Both the position numbers and the translations under genes were made by a program. DNA of 50,721 bases, taken from Rhodovibrio sodomensis (GTDB taxonomy: Bacteria > Pseudomonadota > Alphaproteobacteria > Kiloniellales > Rhodovibrionaceae). The stretch spans positions 1 through 50,721 of the forward strand of contig NZ_NRRL01000026.1 of NCBI RefSeq assembly GCF_016583645.1, in the 5' to 3' direction. The notes under the pieces are model-generated. The model was not told the origin of the DNA. It was given only the letters and a program-made list of their open reading frames with translations, and did no database searches. Numbering within the stretch: the first letter of the stretch is position 1; the number at the start of each line of letters is the position of its first letter. This document shows, one piece after another, positions 38,787 to 47,206 of this stretch.

Positions 38787-39479
38787 ATGGCTCCGTTCGA
38801 GCTGCATGACGCCCTGCGGAACCAGCAGGCGGAGGCCCCCGCGGCCGACGGCCCGCCCAGCCGGGACACCGCCGCCGCCGCCGGCCATGCCAACGGCCAC
38901 GCCGCCAAGGTCGGCCGCGCGGAGGCCGAGGCCGCCGTACGCACCCTCCTGACCTATATCGGCGAGAACCCGGACCGCGAAGGGCTCGCCGACACGCCCA
39001 AGCGCGTGATCAAGTCGTACGACGAATTCTTCGGCGGCTACACCCAGGACCCTGAAGACATCCTGGCGCGTACGTTCGACGAAACCGACGGCTACGACGA
39101 GATGATCGTCCTGGACGGCGTCGAGTTCACGAGCCATTGCGAGCACCACATGGTCCCGATCGTGGGCACCGCGTACATCGGTTACCTGCCGAAGACGCGC
39201 GTGGTCGGCGTCAGCAAACTGGCTCGGGTGCTGGAGATTTACGCCAAGCGCCTGCAGATCCAGGAGCGCCTGACCTCCCAGGTCGCCAACGCGATCAACG
39301 ACGTGCTCGATCCGCGCGGGGTCGCCGTCGTGCTGCGCAGCCAGCACCAGTGCATGGCGACCCGCGGCGTGCGCCAGAACGGCGCGATGATGACGACCAG
39401 CCGGATGCTGGGCGAATTCCGCGAAAGCCGCGATGTCCGCCAGGATTTCGAAACCCTGGCCGGCCTGAACCGCCGCTGA
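38787..39479 (+). CDS. folE: GTP cyclohydrolase I
   Basis: The 230-residue enzyme converts GTP to dihydroneopterin triphosphate for folate and pteridine synthesis. Zinc ligands C118 (SHCEHHM), H121 and C189 (SQHQCMATRG) are present, with DTPKRVIKSYDEFFGGYTQD and VGVSKLARVLEIYAKRLQIQ as the core. The first 40 residues are an Ala-rich tail with little family similarity. ATG 38787 is preferred (AAGGG about 9 nt upstream) over an in-frame ATG at 38748. It is transcribed alone, followed by a strong hairpin. Confidence 0.97.
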   Translation: MAPFELHDALRNQQAEAPAADGPPSRDTAAAAGHANGHAAKVGRAEAEAAVRTLLTYIGENPDREGLADTPKRVIKSYDEFFGGYTQDPEDILARTFDETDGYDEMIVLDGVEFTSHCEHHMVPIVGTAYIGYLPKTRVVGVSKLARVLEIYAKRLQIQERLTSQVANAINDVLDPRGVAVVLRSQHQCMATRGVRQNGAMMTTSRMLGEFRESRDVRQDFETLAGLNRR

Positions 39480-39520
39480 GCGGCACCTCTCCCTGGTATC
39501 AATACCGTAAGGCGCGATCG

Positions 39521-39563
39521 ACCGGCCGTGCGTGCCGCCCCACCGGCTGTACGCACGGCCGGT
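39521..39563. terminator. Long hairpin downstream of folE
   Basis: ACCGGCCGTGCGT (39521-39533) pairs perfectly with ACGCACGGCCGGT (39551-39563) around a 17-nt loop, followed by TTTGC. It probably ends folE transcription. It opens a run of CGTAC/GCACGG-rich inverted repeats that continues to about 39720. Confidence 0.6.
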
Positions 39564-39627
39564 TTGCGGCCGACCCCCAGCGCTGATCCCCGGATGCCGG
39601 GGCGGACCGCGTCGGTCGGCGTGCGTG

Positions 39628-39719
39628 CGCTAACGCACGGTACGGCTGTGCGCCCGCCAACGTACATTCGAGCCCGTGCGCGCACGGGCGCGAGCCGTAC
39701 GTATGGAAAGCACGGAGCG
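39628..39719. repeat. Cluster of short GTGCG/CGCAC inverted repeats
   Basis: Several adjacent palindromes fall here: GTGCGT-GCGCTA-ACGCAC near 39620-39637, the perfect 18-bp palindrome GCCCGTGCGCGCACGGGC (39672-39689), and repeated CGTAC words. No gene is seen. The density is higher than in other gaps of the window and may mark a protein-binding or replication-related site, or simply a decayed repeat. Confidence 0.4.
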
Positions 39720-39770
39720 TACGCCAATTACGCCTTGCCTAAGGCTTGTTCCTGCGATTCCATCCGTGCC

Positions 39771-40685
39771 ATGACACGTACGCGGTATGCCGACAGCGAT
39801 CGCGCGGCGGCCGCGCCGCCGCACCGACGGGCCCGCACGGGTGCGGACGGTAAGGCCCCGGACTCCGAGGCGAGGGACCCCGAGGCGGGAGAGCCTCATG
39901 CGAGGAACCCTGAGGCCGCGGGCCGGGAAGCCACGGACCGGGAGCCAGGAGTGTCCGCGTCGGCCGGCCCGGCCGGCGGCGAGTCTGGAGGCACAGGCTT
40001 GGATCATCGCCAGGAGCCGCGCACCGCCCCGTCGACCGCGGATCTGCTGGAGACCTTTCCGCGGCTGTTCGACGAGCAACGGATCCCTCTGCGTCGTCTG
40101 CTGGAGGCGCTGGGCGACCGGGGTATGGCGTCCGCCTTGTTGGTGCTGAGCGCCCCGCAGTTGCTGCCGCTGCCGCTCGGCGTGTCCAACGCGCTGGCCT
40201 TGCCGATCCTTCTGGTCACTCTGCAGATGGCCGCCGGCAGCCGGCAGCCGTGGCTGCCCGAATGGGTGCTCGACCGGCCGGTGACGCGCGACAAGGTGCT
40301 GGGCGCGTGCCGGCGCACGGCACCCTTGATGCGCCGGATCGAACGGGTGATCCGGACGCGCTGGCGGCACATCTGGCAGCCGCCGGCCGACCGGCTGGTC
40401 GGCCTGTGCTGCGTGGTGATCTCGCTGGTCTCGCTCGCCCCGCTGCCGCTGACCGGCTGGCTGCCCGGGGCCGCGCTGCTGATCGTGGCCCTGGGTCTGT
40501 TGGAGCGCGACGGCATGATCGTTGCCACCGGCCTGGCGCTTGGGGCCGCGGCGATCGGGGTGTTCGTCGCGGTCGTCGCGGGACTGGTCGAGGCTGGCGA
40601 GAAAATCCAGCAGATGGCGCAGCTGGCGTCCGAGGCCGTGCCCGCCGCGCCCGCGCTGGCGTTGGCCTCAGGCCTGGCCTTTTAA
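39771..40685 (+). CDS. ExoD-family exopolysaccharide-synthesis membrane protein
   Basis: The 304-residue protein ends in the ExoD domain: STADLLETFPRLFDEQRIPL, LEALGDRGMASALLVLSAPQ, LLPLPLGVSNALALPILLVT and LQMAAGSRQPWLPEWVLDRP, followed by membrane helices. ExoD affects exopolysaccharide and alkaline tolerance in rhizobia; the mechanism is not known. Residues 30-58 form a degenerate repeat of [D/N]PEA units coded by a degenerate tandem DNA repeat. ATG 39771 lacks a clear ribosome site, so the N-terminus is uncertain. Its 3' end overlaps the convergent reductase gene by 18 bp. Confidence 0.8.
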   Translation: MTRTRYADSDRAAAAPPHRRARTGADGKAPDSEARDPEAGEPHARNPEAAGREATDREPGVSASAGPAGGESGGTGLDHRQEPRTAPSTADLLETFPRLFDEQRIPLRRLLEALGDRGMASALLVLSAPQLLPLPLGVSNALALPILLVTLQMAAGSRQPWLPEWVLDRPVTRDKVLGACRRTAPLMRRIERVIRTRWRHIWQPPADRLVGLCCVVISLVSLAPLPLTGWLPGAALLIVALGLLERDGMIVATGLALGAAAIGVFVAVVAGLVEAGEKIQQMAQLASEAVPAAPALALASGLAF

Positions 40686-41918
40686 CAGCTTCTTCAGCGA
40701 CACGTCCGGATCGGCCAGCTGCGCTGGATCCGGACTCACACCGCGTTCGATCATCCGGCGCACGGCGGCGATGTCGGCCGGCCGGTCGACCGCGTTGGCG
40801 CCGACCAGGCGGCCGCCGTCGTCCAGGTAGAACAGCGTGAAGCCGGGCCCCGCGGCCGGATCGCCGCGCCAGACGTGGCGCACCGGGCCGGTCGGCATCC
40901 CGACCATCTGCAGGTTGATGCCGTGCTGGTCCGACCAGAACCACGGCAGGTCGGCGTGCCGGACCGCCGTGGCCCCAGCCATCGCCTGACCGGCGACCAG
41001 CGCCTGGTTCTGGGCGTTCTGCCAGGATTCCAGCCGGATCTTGCCGTCGGCGTAAGGGGTCGGCTGCCGGGTGACGTCGCCCGCGGCGAAGATCTCGGGA
41101 TCGCTGGTCCGGCCCTGATCGTCGACCTCGATGCCGTCGTCGGCGTCCAGGCCGGCCTGCATCGCCAGTTCGACGTTCGGGCGGATACCCACCCCGATCA
41201 CCACCAGATCGGCGTCGATCCGGCTCCCGTCGGCCAGTTCGACGCCGGCCACCCGGGCGCTGCCCAGCAGCCGCGCGACCTCGGCTTCGAGGCGGACGTC
41301 CGCGCCGTGGTCGCGGTGCAGACGGGCGTACCAGTCGCCCAGCTCCGGGGCGACCTGCCGGCGCATCAGGCTGGGCGCGGCCTCCAGGACGGTCGTGTCG
41401 CAGCCCAGTTTGCGCGCCGCCGCCGCGACCTCCAGGCCGATGTAGCCGCCGCCGACCAGGGCAACCCGCGCGCCGGCCCGCATCGCGTCGCGCAGCGCCA
41501 GGCTGTCGGCGACGTCGCGCAACACGTGCACGCCCGGAAGCTCGACGCCCGGCAGACCGGGCACCTTGGGCTGCGCGCCGGTGGCGAGCAGCAGCCGGTC
41601 GTAGGCCAGCTCCCGCCCGTCCGCCAGCACCATGCGCTTGCGCGCCCGGTCGATCCGGCCGGCCCGGGTGGCCAGGCGCAGGTCGATGCCGTGCTCCCGG
41701 TACCACCCGTCCTCGCGCAGCTTGGCGCTGTCCGGTTCGGCCTCCCCGGTCAGCACCTGCTTGGAGAGCGGCGGGCGCTCGTAGGGCGCCCGCTCTTCCT
41801 CGGCCAGCAGGATCACGGTGCCGTCGAAGCCGGCCTTGCGGATACCCTCGACGGCGCGCCCGCCGGCCTGGCCGCCGCCGACGACGATGAAGGTCTGGTT
41901 GGACGTCGGGTCGGCCAA
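40668..41918 (-). CDS. Ferredoxin--NAD(P)+ reductase, FAD-dependent (AMR type)
   Basis: The 416-residue flavoprotein has two Rossmann motifs, IVVGGGQAGGRAVEGIRKAG and VALVGGGYIGLEVAAAARKL, plus PYERPPLSKQVLTGE and the FAD-binding IFAAGDVTRQPTPY. This is the pattern of putidaredoxin-reductase-like enzymes that pass NADH electrons to a [2Fe-2S] partner. The start is TTG at 41918 with GAGG nearby, 7 bp after the Rieske ferredoxin gene, so the two are an operon. Its 3' end overlaps the convergent ExoD-family gene by 18 bp. The final oxidase or oxygenase is not in the window. Confidence 0.92.
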   Translation of the reverse strand: MADPTSNQTFIVVGGGQAGGRAVEGIRKAGFDGTVILLAEEERAPYERPPLSKQVLTGEAEPDSAKLREDGWYREHGIDLRLATRAGRIDRARKRMVLADGRELAYDRLLLATGAQPKVPGLPGVELPGVHVLRDVADSLALRDAMRAGARVALVGGGYIGLEVAAAARKLGCDTTVLEAAPSLMRRQVAPELGDWYARLHRDHGADVRLEAEVARLLGSARVAGVELADGSRIDADLVVIGVGIRPNVELAMQAGLDADDGIEVDDQGRTSDPEIFAAGDVTRQPTPYADGKIRLESWQNAQNQALVAGQAMAGATAVRHADLPWFWSDQHGINLQMVGMPTGPVRHVWRGDPAAGPGFTLFYLDDGGRLVGANAVDRPADIAAVRRMIERGVSPDPAQLADPDVSLKKLLKGQA

Positions 41919-41925
41919 CGCGGCC

Positions 41926-42258
41926 TCAGGCCTGCTTCTTGAAGCCGACGTAGACCTGATCGTCCTCGATCTTAACGGGATAGGTCTCGACCGGATCGTC
42001 GGCCGGCGGCGCGGTCGCCTCGCCGGTCTTCAGGTTGAAGGTCGCCTGGTGCAGCGGGCACTCAATCTCCTCGCCGTCGACGAAGCCCTCCGACAGCTGC
42101 GCGAACTCGTGGCTGCAGACATCGTTGATGGCGAAGATGCCGTCCTCCAGCCGAACCACGCAGATCAGCGTATCGCCGATCCGAGCGTGCTCCGGCTCCT
42201 GCTCCTCAAGCTCGCTCGCCTTGGTGACGGCGTGCCACTCCAGGGTGTCGTCGGCCAT
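41926..42258 (-). CDS. Rieske-type [2Fe-2S] ferredoxin
   Basis: The 110-residue protein binds a Rieske cluster through C48-x-H50 and C67-x2-H70 (DVCSHEFAQL, IECPLHQATF). It is the small soluble type used with oxygenases (BphA3-like) or nitrite reductase (NirD-like). With the reductase gene 7 bp downstream it forms an electron-transfer pair. No oxygenase or nitrite reductase gene is adjacent, so the acceptor must be elsewhere. Confidence 0.92.
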   Translation of the reverse strand: MADDTLEWHAVTKASELEEQEPEHARIGDTLICVVRLEDGIFAINDVCSHEFAQLSEGFVDGEEIECPLHQATFNLKTGEATAPPADDPVETYPVKIEDDQVYVGFKKQA

Positions 42259-42544
42259 GTCGGGTCCCTCATGCTGGTCGATTTGGTTTGGCGCAGACGG
42301 CGTCAGGCAGCCGGACAGGGCGGCGCGGAGCCGTCGCCGGTGCGCGCTGTGCCATCGCTACATAGCATCGACCAGGGGCGCCTCGCCATGGCGTGACGGC
42401 ATGCGGGTGTGTCACGATCGCGGGCGGAGCAGCCACCCGAAAGGCGCGGCAGACGGGGCGCGACTCGCCGGGTGATCCGGCCAACGGCGGTCCGGCTGGG
42501 GTGTGAGCGCGCGCACATCGCGCACGCACGCCCGCTGTCACGGA

Positions 42545-42587
42545 CTTGAAGCACCCCCCGTGCGGGCCAAGATACCGGTTAGCACTC
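42545..42587 (+). promoter_or_regulatory. Heat-shock-like promoter and half CIRCE before lon
   Basis: CTTGAAG (42545-42551) and CCAAGATA (42567-42574) resemble RpoH -35 and -10 elements with 16 bp between the hexamers. TTAGCACTC (42579-42587) matches one arm of the HrcA CIRCE operator exactly, but the second arm GAGTGCTAA is missing. RpoH control of lon is established in many proteobacteria; the half CIRCE may be chance. The rest of the 411-bp gap shows no gene. Confidence 0.45.
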
Positions 42588-42669
42588 AGGAACTTGGGTC
42601 GACAGGCGCGGCACGCCGTCGGCCCGCAACGGCCGCACCCCGAAAGGACGCGGCAGAGCACGAGGAACC

Positions 42670-45078
42670 ATGCTGGAGCTGTCCCAAGGCAACCGTTACC
42701 CAGTCCTTCCCCTGCGCGATATCGTGGTCTTCCCCCATATGATCGTGCCCCTGTTCGTGGGCCGGGAGAAGTCCGTCAACGCGCTGGAGGAAGTCAAGCG
42801 CGAGGACAAGCAGATCCTTCTGGTGGCGCAGAAGGATGCGCAAAAGGAAGACCCGCAGTCCGGCGATCTGTACGACGTCGGCACGCTCGCCTCGATCCTG
42901 CAACTGCTGAAGCTGCCCGACGGCACGATCAAGGTACTGGTCGAGGGCGGTCAGCGCGCCCGCGTCAAGCAGTTCACCGAAAACGACAGCTTCCTGGAAG
43001 CCGAGGCGGACGTGATCGCCGAGGACGAGACCAGCGAGGAGCGCGATCTGGACGCGCTGCGGCGTTCGGTGGTCTCGCAGTTCGAGCAGTACATCAAGCT
43101 GAACAAGAAGATCCCGCCGGAGGTGCTGAACACCGTCAGCCAGATCGAGGAACCCTCGAAGCTGGCCGACACGGTGGCCTCGCACCTGTCGCTCAAGATC
43201 GCCGACAAGCAGGAGCTGCTGGAGGCCGACACGGTCGCCGAGCGCCTGGAGAAGATCTACGGCTATATCGAGGGCGAGATCGGCGGCCTCGAGGCGGAAA
43301 AGCGCGTGCGCAACCGCGTCAAGAAGCAGATGGAGAAGACGCAGCGCGAGTACTACCTCAACGAGCAGCTCAAGGCGATCCGCAAGGAGCTTGGCGAGGG
43401 CGACGACGGCCAGGACGAACTGCAGGAGCTTGAGGACAAGCTGAAGAAGGCCAAGCTGCCCAAGCAGGTCCGCGAGAAGGCCGACCAGGAGCTCAAGAAG
43501 CTCAAGAACATGAGCCCGATGTCGGCGGAGTCGACGGTGGTGCGCAACTACCTCGACTGGATCGTCGCGGTGCCGTGGAAGAAGCGCTCCAAGCTGAAGA
43601 ACGACCTGCAGTACGCCCGCGAGGTGCTGGACGCCGACCACTACGGGCTGACCAAGGTCAAGGACCGGATCCTGGAGTACCTCGCCGTGCAGCAGCGCAT
43701 GGGCAAGGTGAAGGGCCCGATCCTGTGCCTGGTCGGCCCGCCCGGCGTGGGTAAGACCTCGCTCGGCAAGTCGATCGCGCGCGCCACCAACCGGCAGTTC
43801 GTCCGGCAGTCGCTGGGCGGCGTCCGCGACGAGGCGGAGATGCGCGGTCACCGCCGGACCTACATCGGCTCGATGCCCGGCAAGGTGGTCCAGGGGATGA
43901 AGAAGGCGGGGACGACCAACCCGCTGTTCCTGCTCGACGAGGTCGACAAGCTGGGCGCCGACTGGCGCGGCGATCCGACCTCGGCGCTGCTGGAGATCCT
44001 GGATCCGGAGCAGAACGACAAGTTCGTCGACCACTATCTGGACGTCGAGTACGACCTGTCGGGGGTGATGTTCATCACCACCGCGAACACGCTCGACATG
44101 CCCCCGGCCCTGCTCGACCGGATGGAGATCATCCGGATCCCGGGCTACACCGAGGACGAGAAGGTCGAGATCGCCAAGCGCCACCTGATCACCAAGCAGC
44201 GCACCGAGAACGGCCTGACCGAGCAGGAGTGGTCGATCTCCGACACCGCGCTGCGCGCGCTGATCCGGCGCTACACCCGCGAGGCCGGCGTGCGCAACCT
44301 GGAGCGCGAGATCGGCACCCTGGCCCGCAAGGCGGTCAAGGAGATCCAGCTCAACAAGGCCACCCAGGTGCACGTCACCAAGCAGAACCTGGAGAAGTAC
44401 GCCGGCGTGCCGCGCTTCAAGCACACCGAAGCGGAAACCGAGGATCTGGTCGGTGTCGCCACCGGGATGGCCTGGACCGAGGTCGGCGGCGAGCTGCTGT
44501 CGGTCGAGAGCGTGACCGTGCCCGGCAAGGGCAAGGTGACCTCCACCGGCAAACTCGGCGAGGTGATGAAGGAATCGATCCAGGCGAGCGAGTACTTCAT
44601 CAAGGCACGCGCCCCGGAGTTCGGCATTCAGCCGAACCTGCTGGACCGTAAGTCTGTGCACGTGCACGTGCCCGAGGGCGGCACGCCCAAGGACGGGCCG
44701 TCCGCCGGCATCGCCATGGTGACCTCGATCGTCTCCGCGCTGACCGGCATCCCGGTGCGCCACGATGTGGCGATGACGGGCGAGGTCACGCTGCGCGGCC
44801 GCGTGCTCGCGATCGGCGGCCTCAAGGAGAAGCTGCTGGCGGCGATGCGCGGCGGGATCAAGACGGTGCTGATCCCCAAGCAGAACGAGAAGGACCTCGC
44901 CGACATCCCGAACAACGTCAAGCGGGGCTTGGAAATCGTCCCGGTCGACACGGTCGACGAAGTGCTCGACCGGGCGCTGACCACCAAGCCGACCCCGGTC
45001 GACGTGGTCGAGGAGACCGAAGTCGATCAGCTGGCCCGGCCGAGCGAGCCGGCCCGCGGTGGGGTGACCAAGCACTAG
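42670..45078 (+). CDS. lon: ATP-dependent Lon protease
   Basis: The 802-residue serine protease degrades damaged and regulatory proteins. It has the N-terminal LON substrate domain ([20 protein letters not shown]), a coiled region, an AAA+ module with Walker A GPPGVGKT (K362) and the protease domain with the S678-K721 dyad ([20 protein letters not shown]). These positions match E. coli Lon almost residue for residue. AGGA lies just before the ATG. It ends TAG, and that stop is the first bases of a palindromic repeat. Confidence 0.99.
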   Translation: MLELSQGNRYPVLPLRDIVVFPHMIVPLFVGREKSVNALEEVKREDKQILLVAQKDAQKEDPQSGDLYDVGTLASILQLLKLPDGTIKVLVEGGQRARVKQFTENDSFLEAEADVIAEDETSEERDLDALRRSVVSQFEQYIKLNKKIPPEVLNTVSQIEEPSKLADTVASHLSLKIADKQELLEADTVAERLEKIYGYIEGEIGGLEAEKRVRNRVKKQMEKTQREYYLNEQLKAIRKELGEGDDGQDELQELEDKLKKAKLPKQVREKADQELKKLKNMSPMSAESTVVRNYLDWIVAVPWKKRSKLKNDLQYAREVLDADHYGLTKVKDRILEYLAVQQRMGKVKGPILCLVGPPGVGKTSLGKSIARATNRQFVRQSLGGVRDEAEMRGHRRTYIGSMPGKVVQGMKKAGTTNPLFLLDEVDKLGADWRGDPTSALLEILDPEQNDKFVDHYLDVEYDLSGVMFITTANTLDMPPALLDRMEIIRIPGYTEDEKVEIAKRHLITKQRTENGLTEQEWSISDTALRALIRRYTREAGVRNLEREIGTLARKAVKEIQLNKATQVHVTKQNLEKYAGVPRFKHTEAETEDLVGVATGMAWTEVGGELLSVESVTVPGKGKVTSTGKLGEVMKESIQASEYFIKARAPEFGIQPNLLDRKSVHVHVPEGGTPKDGPSAGIAMVTSIVSALTGIPVRHDVAMTGEVTLRGRVLAIGGLKEKLLAAMRGGIKTVLIPKQNEKDLADIPNNVKRGLEIVPVDTVDEVLDRALTTKPTPVDVVEETEVDQLARPSEPARGGVTKH

Positions 45079-45189
45079 AGCAAAATCGATTAAGGTCGCG
45101 TCGACCTTCATCGTGAACTTTGCTCTAACTGCTTGAAGAGACGGCAAGATTCAGTTGAAAGGTGGCTTCACCTTTCAGCATCTTGCTCT
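45077..45189. repeat. Compound palindromic repeat overlapping the lon stop codon (copy 2)
   Basis: The first palindrome (45077-45126) has AGAGCAAA and TTTGCTCT outer arms and AAGGTCG-CG-TCGACCTT inside. The second (45144-45186) has GCAAGAT and ATCTTGC arms with CACCTTTCAG complementary to the left side. The second half aligns along its length with 7567-7635 next to cckA. The lon TAG stop lies at the very start of the element, mirroring the arrangement at cckA. Confidence 0.8.
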
Positions 45190-45223
45190 CGACGCGCGGT
45201 CACCCGCGCCCCGGCGAGATGGC

Positions 45224-45259
45224 AAGGCCCCGGGCCGCCACGGCGGACCGGGGCCTTTT
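45224..45259 (+). terminator. Intrinsic terminator downstream of lon
   Basis: AAGGCCCCGG pairs with CCGGGGCCTT around a 14-nt loop and is followed by TTTTC. It is the most convincing stop for lon transcription and lies beyond the palindromic repeat, so the repeat itself is probably transcribed. Confidence 0.85.
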
Positions 45260-45709
45260 CTGTGCGGCAGATCGGGACCGGGTCCGGGCCCCTCCGGGGG
45301 GGGGGGTAGGCGCCGGCAATCAAGTTGGGGCTTCCCGACTTAGGTTAATTCGTCTTAGCCTGATATGAGAAACAATACGGGGTGTCACGGCGTTGTCATG
45401 CGAGCGGGAGTGGGTTTTGGGCCAGCATTCGCGCCACGGGCAAGAGGCTCCAAGGTGGAACCACCTTGCGGCAGGATCTTGCCTTCGAACTAAGGCGTTA
45501 GCGCGAAATTCAGTCAGCAGGCCGATCCGGCCTCGCGCTCTCGGCGCGTGACGCAGTGAACAAGCCCGGGCGTGCGATCCGGGCGGGATAACACGACGCA
45601 GGCGGCCTCCGCCGGGGCCTTCGGGGACATCCCGGGACACCCGGGGTCCTGATGACCCCCGGCGCGATCGGTGGGCCGCGGACGAGCGAAGATGGGAGGG
45701 TTCGGGACA
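45260..45709. other. Promoter region upstream of cfa
   Basis: No gene was seen. The segment holds an 11-base G run near 45295-45306, then a markedly AT-richer patch (45320-45385) likely to contain the cfa promoter. An AGGTGGAACCACCTT inverted repeat lies at 45451-45465; its function is not clear. Confidence 0.5.
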
Positions 45710-46954
45710 ATGCTTACCGGCATCCTGTTCCGCCAGATCGTGCGCGAGGGGACGCTCACGGTCGTGGACTCTCGGGGTCGGTCGGAAACCTACGGCTCCG
45801 GCCGCCGCGACGAGCCCCACGCGACGGTGCGGATCACCGACCGAGCGACCGAGGCGAAAATCGCCGCCCACCCCAAGCTCTACCTGGGCGAGGCGTATAT
45901 GAACTCCCGCCTTCTGGTAGAGGAGGGCAGCCTCTACGACTTCCTGAACATTTGCGGGCGCAACGTCCTGCGGCTGGAAAACCACCCGCTGTGGGGCATG
46001 TTCGAGCGCGCCGGCGCGCTGCTGCGGCCGCTGCTGTACTACAACCCGGTCGGCCGGGCGCGGAAGAACGTCGCCCACCACTACGACCTGTCCGGGGAAC
46101 TGTACGACCTGTTCCTGGACGACGACTGGCAATATTCCTGCGCCTATTTCCTCGATCCCAAGAGCGAGACGATCGAGCAGGCGCAGGCGAACAAGAAGCG
46201 CCACATCGCGGCCAAGCTCAAACTCGACCGTCCGGGGCTGGAGGTGCTCGATATTGGCTCCGGCTGGGGCGGGTTGGCCATGTACTTGGCGCGCGAGGCC
46301 GGCGCCAACGTCACCGGCGTCACCCTGTCCGAGGAGCAGGTCAAGAAGAGCCGCCAGCGGGCCAAGGACGCCGGGCTCGAGGAGCAGGTGCAGTTTCAGC
46401 TGCAGGATTACCGCAACCTGAGCGGCCGCTACGACCGGATCGTCTCGGTCGGGATGTTCGAGCACGTCGGCACGCAGCACTACCACGAGTTCTTCCGCAA
46501 GGTGCACGACCTGCTGGCCGACGACGGGGTGGCGATGATCCACTCGATCGGCCGGATGAGCCCGCCCGGCTCGACCAACGCCTGGCTGCGCAAGTACATC
46601 TTCCCGGGCGGCTACACGCCAGCGCTGTCGGAGACGCTGTCGGTGGTCGAGCGGCGCGACCTCTGGGTCACCGACATCGAGATCCTGCGCCTGCACTACG
46701 CCGAGACGCTGCGCCGCTGGTACGACCGTTTCCAGGCCAACCGCGCGCGGGTGCGCGAACTTTACGACGAGCGCTTCTGCCGGATGTGGGAGTTCTACCT
46801 GATCGGCTGCGAACTGTCGTTCCGGCAGATGGGCCAGATGGTGTTCCAGATGCAGCTCAGCCGGCGCCAGGACGCGGTGCCGCTGACCCGCGACTACATC
46901 ACCGACTGGGAACGCGCCCAGATCGCCGAGGGCCAGAGCGCCGCGGCGGAGTAG
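45710..46954 (+). CDS. cfa: Cyclopropane-fatty-acyl-phospholipid synthase
   Basis: The 414-residue SAM-dependent enzyme adds a methylene bridge to unsaturated membrane acyl chains. The N-terminal domain has AHPKLYLGEAYMNSRLLVEE. The methyltransferase half has HHYDLSGELYDLFLDDDWQY-SCAYF, the SAM-binding VLDIGSGWGGLAMYLAREAG and MFEHVGTQHYHEFF. ATG 45710 is chosen for GGGAGG 10 nt upstream; the open frame before it is not family-like. Family members help in acid, osmotic or stationary-phase adaptation. Confidence 0.96.
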   Translation: MLTGILFRQIVREGTLTVVDSRGRSETYGSGRRDEPHATVRITDRATEAKIAAHPKLYLGEAYMNSRLLVEEGSLYDFLNICGRNVLRLENHPLWGMFERAGALLRPLLYYNPVGRARKNVAHHYDLSGELYDLFLDDDWQYSCAYFLDPKSETIEQAQANKKRHIAAKLKLDRPGLEVLDIGSGWGGLAMYLAREAGANVTGVTLSEEQVKKSRQRAKDAGLEEQVQFQLQDYRNLSGRYDRIVSVGMFEHVGTQHYHEFFRKVHDLLADDGVAMIHSIGRMSPPGSTNAWLRKYIFPGGYTPALSETLSVVERRDLWVTDIEILRLHYAETLRRWYDRFQANRARVRELYDERFCRMWEFYLIGCELSFRQMGQMVFQMQLSRRQDAVPLTRDYITDWERAQIAEGQSAAAE

Positions 46955-46985
46955 CGGGCGGCGGCCGTCAGCCCCCTCTTCCACC

Positions 46986-47112
46986 CCCAAACTGATTCCC
47001 CTCCTCCACTGGGAGGAGGGGCTAGGGGAGGAGGAACCACGAGCGCTCATGCCGCGGGCACCCTCCTCTCCCTCGCCCTCTCCTCCCACTGGAGGAGAGG
47101 GAATAAGTTGGG
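46986..47112. repeat. Inverted pair of CTCCTCC...GGAGGAGG repeat units
   Basis: The left unit (46986-47033) reads CCCAAACTGATTCCCCTCC, then CACTGGGAGGAGGGGC. The right unit (47061-47112), inverted, reads CCCAACTTATTCCCTCTCC, then CAGTGGGAGGAGAGGG. Each is a hairpin and together they make a larger inverted repeat with a 27-bp centre. It is an intergenic repeat rather than a gene; the total structure resembles a small non-autonomous element. Confidence 0.7.
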
Positions 47113-47206
47113 CAGCCGATGTAACCGGCGCCAACGGCCTGTGTGATTTCGCCTCGCCCGCACACAAACTTTCATCCCGGCACCCCGACTCTGCTAGGCT
47201 CGCCGC

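Noticed and set aside
45295..45306. G homopolymer run
   Set aside because: It lies outside genes; a sequencing length error or a chance run is as likely as a functional element.
45320..45360. TTAA-N7-TAGC upstream of cfa as a CtrA site
   Set aside because: Only one half-site matches.
45320..45385. AT-richer patch before cfa as possible foreign DNA
   Set aside because: It is short, has no coding sequence and is better explained as a promoter region.
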